Assembly (NCBI GenBank): GCA_003242675.1
Contig: QGVE01000062.1
Span: forward strand, 1-14,563
Direction of reading: 5' to 3'
Length of the DNA stretch: 14,563 nucleotides
DNA from: Bacillota bacterium
GTDB lineage: Bacteria; Bacillota_E; Symbiobacteriia; Symbiobacteriales; Symbiobacteriaceae
Shown: positions 13,294 to 14,563 of the stretch, piece after piece
Position numbering within the stretch: the stretch's first letter is position 1
How the letters are laid out: each line of letters begins with the position of its first letter
Notes under the pieces: model-generated
What the model was told of the DNA's origin: nothing
Databases searched by the model: none
Seen by the model: only the letters and a program-made list of their open reading frames with translations
Translations under genes and position numbers: made by a program

Positions 13294-14563
13294 TTGGCAG
13301 CGAGGTTCGTCGTCCGCGGCGGCAACCGGCTCTCCGGCACCGTTCCCATTGACGGAGCGAAGAACAGCGCCCTTCCCATCATCACCGCCGCTGCGCTGGC
13401 CGCCGAGGGGGAGTCCATCCTCGAGAACGTCCCGGACAACTCCGACATCCAGCACCTCTGTGAGATCCTGCGCGCGCTGGGATGCCGCGTCGAGCGCGTG
13501 GAAGAGACCACCCTCCGCATCCAGGCCCACGAGCTGGAACACCACGTTGCCCCCTACCACCTGGCCCGCCGGCTGCGGGGCTCCACGTACGTGATGGGGC
13601 TCCTGCTCGCGCGCCTGGGGCGGGGCGAGGTGGCGTGCCCCGGCGGCTGCGAGATCGGCGCCCGGCCGGTGGACTTCCACCTGAAGGGGTTCCAGGCCCT
13701 GGGGGCCGAGGTCGTGGTCGAGCACGGGGCGATGGTGAGCAAGCGGGTGAACCTGCGGGGCGGATGGTTCTACGTGGACCGGGCCAGCGTGGGCACGACG
13801 GTCAACATGATCATCACCGCCAGCCTGACCCCCGGCGTGACGGTGCTGGAGAACGCGGCCTGCGAGCCCGAGATCGTGGACCTGGCCAACTTCATCAACG
13901 CCATGGGCGGCCGGGTGCGGGGCGCGGGCACCAACACGGTGCGCATCGAGGGGGTCGAGCGGCTGCGCGGCGCCCGGCACGAGATCATCCCCGACCGCAT
14001 CGAGGCCGGCACCTACCTGATCATGACCGCCGCCGCCGGCGGCGAGGTGTGGGTGGAGAACGTCATCCCCGAGCACCTGGGCACGGTGATCGCCAAGCTG
14101 ACGGAGGCCGGCCAGGAGGTGGAGGTGCGCGGCGACGCCATCCGGGTGCGGGCGCGCCCCGTCCGGTCGGTGGACGTGGAGACGCAGGTCTACCCGGGCT
14201 TCCCCACGGACCTGCAGTCGCCCTGGGTCGCCCTGATGGGCCTGGCCGACGGCATCGCGGTGGTGCAGGAGACGATCTTCGAGAACCGGTTCGGCTTCAC
14301 CAACGAGCTGATCCGCATGGGCGCCAGGATCAAGGTGGACCGGAACACGTGCATCATCCGGGGCGTGGAGCGGTACACCGGCGCTCCCGTGGAGGCCCGG
14401 GACATCCGGGGCGGCGCCGCCCTGGTCACCGCGGCCCTGGCGGCCGAGGGCGTCACGGAGGTGTCGGGGGTGCAGTACATCGACCGGGGCTACACCCGGA
14501 TGGAGGAGAAGCTGGCGGCCCTGGGGGCGGACATCCGGCGCGTGGAGGATAATGGTAGTGAGT
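13294..14563 (+). CDS. murA: UDP-N-acetylglucosamine 1-carboxyvinyltransferase MurA (3' end beyond window)
   Basis: MurA transfers enolpyruvate from PEP to UDP-N-acetylglucosamine, the first committed step of peptidoglycan synthesis. The frame stays open for 423 codons to the window edge, close to the usual 417-430, so only a few residues can be missing. Key residues are visible: Lys23 in DGAKNSALP, the catalytic Cys119 in PGGCEIGARPVDFH (cysteine rather than aspartate, the fosfomycin-sensitive form of the site), the Asp general base in YPGFPTDLQSP, and an Arg in DIRGGAALVTAALAA. The start is TTG at 13294, seven bases after GAGGGGAG (13279-13286); the product then begins MAARFVVRGGNRLSGTVPI, as expected. 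A promoter lies upstream and the guaB terminator isolates it. Bacillota often have two MurA copies; which one this is cannot be said. Confidence 0.95.
   Translation, partial: MAARFVVRGGNRLSGTVPIDGAKNSALPIITAAALAAEGESILENVPDNSDIQHLCEILRALGCRVERVEETTLRIQAHELEHHVAPYHLARRLRGSTYVMGLLLARLGRGEVACPGGCEIGARPVDFHLKGFQALGAEVVVEHGAMVSKRVNLRGGWFYVDRASVGTTVNMIITASLTPGVTVLENAACEPEIVDLANFINAMGGRVRGAGTNTVRIEGVERLRGARHEIIPDRIEAGTYLIMTAAAGGEVWVENVIPEHLGTVIAKLTEAGQEVEVRGDAIRVRARPVRSVDVETQVYPGFPTDLQSPWVALMGLADGIAVVQETIFENRFGFTNELIRMGARIKVDRNTCIIRGVERYTGAPVEARDIRGGAALVTAALAAEGVTEVSGVQYIDRGYTRMEEKLAALGADIRRVEDNGSE

Noticed and set aside
13482..14552. A long plus-strand frame near the right edge, rich in Gly, Arg and Pro
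   Set aside because: It is the shifted frame of murA. The murA frame from TTG 13294 contains all the family motifs.

Overview
This GC-rich window (roughly 70% G+C by eye) looks like core chromosome of a high-GC, probably thermophilic member of the Bacillota. The evidence is a DUF1444/YtpQ gene, a FapR-like operator in front of fabI, strong GGAGG-type ribosome binding sites, intrinsic terminators, sigma-A-type promoters and frequent GTG/TTG starts. Symbiobacterium is my best guess at the genus; it comes from gene content and style, not from a database match.

Layout from left to right. (1) 1-203: the 3' end of a gene with a copper-amine-oxidase-like stalk domain, facing a 64-codon hypothetical gene on the minus strand; a hairpin at 214-249 can terminate both. 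(2) 623-3819: a compact plus-strand set of DUF1444 protein, unknown 101-residue protein and the transcription accessory protein Tex. (3) 3860-4768: fabI with its own promoter, a 17-bp FapR-like operator over the promoter and an intrinsic terminator. (4) 4771-8457: a promoter followed by tightly overlapping tsaE, tsaB, rimI, rnhA, tsaD and a hexapeptide-repeat acyltransferase. (5) 8501-10894: a PAP2 membrane phosphatase and murC. (6) 10839-11459, minus strand: a type-4 (Fe-S) uracil-DNA glycosylase whose 3' end overlaps murC. (7) 11544-13119: guaB with clear promoter and terminator. (8) 13189-14563: murA with a predicted promoter and TTG start, running off the window edge.

Functional themes: TsaE, TsaB and TsaD carry out the threonylcarbamoyl-transfer step of t6A tRNA modification, with RimI and RNase HI embedded in the same run. 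MurA and MurC are cytoplasmic steps of peptidoglycan synthesis, and the PAP2 protein could recycle undecaprenyl pyrophosphate or act on lipids. FabI supplies fatty acids and GuaB guanine nucleotides.

I found no mobile element, CRISPR array, tRNA, rRNA or convincing novel multi-gene system. The points of interest are regulatory or architectural: the FapR-like site, a ribosome binding site buried in a hairpin, stop codons inside downstream ribosome binding sites with TTG starts, a convergent gene overlap, and inverted repeats before murA. No gap between genes exceeds 300 bases.
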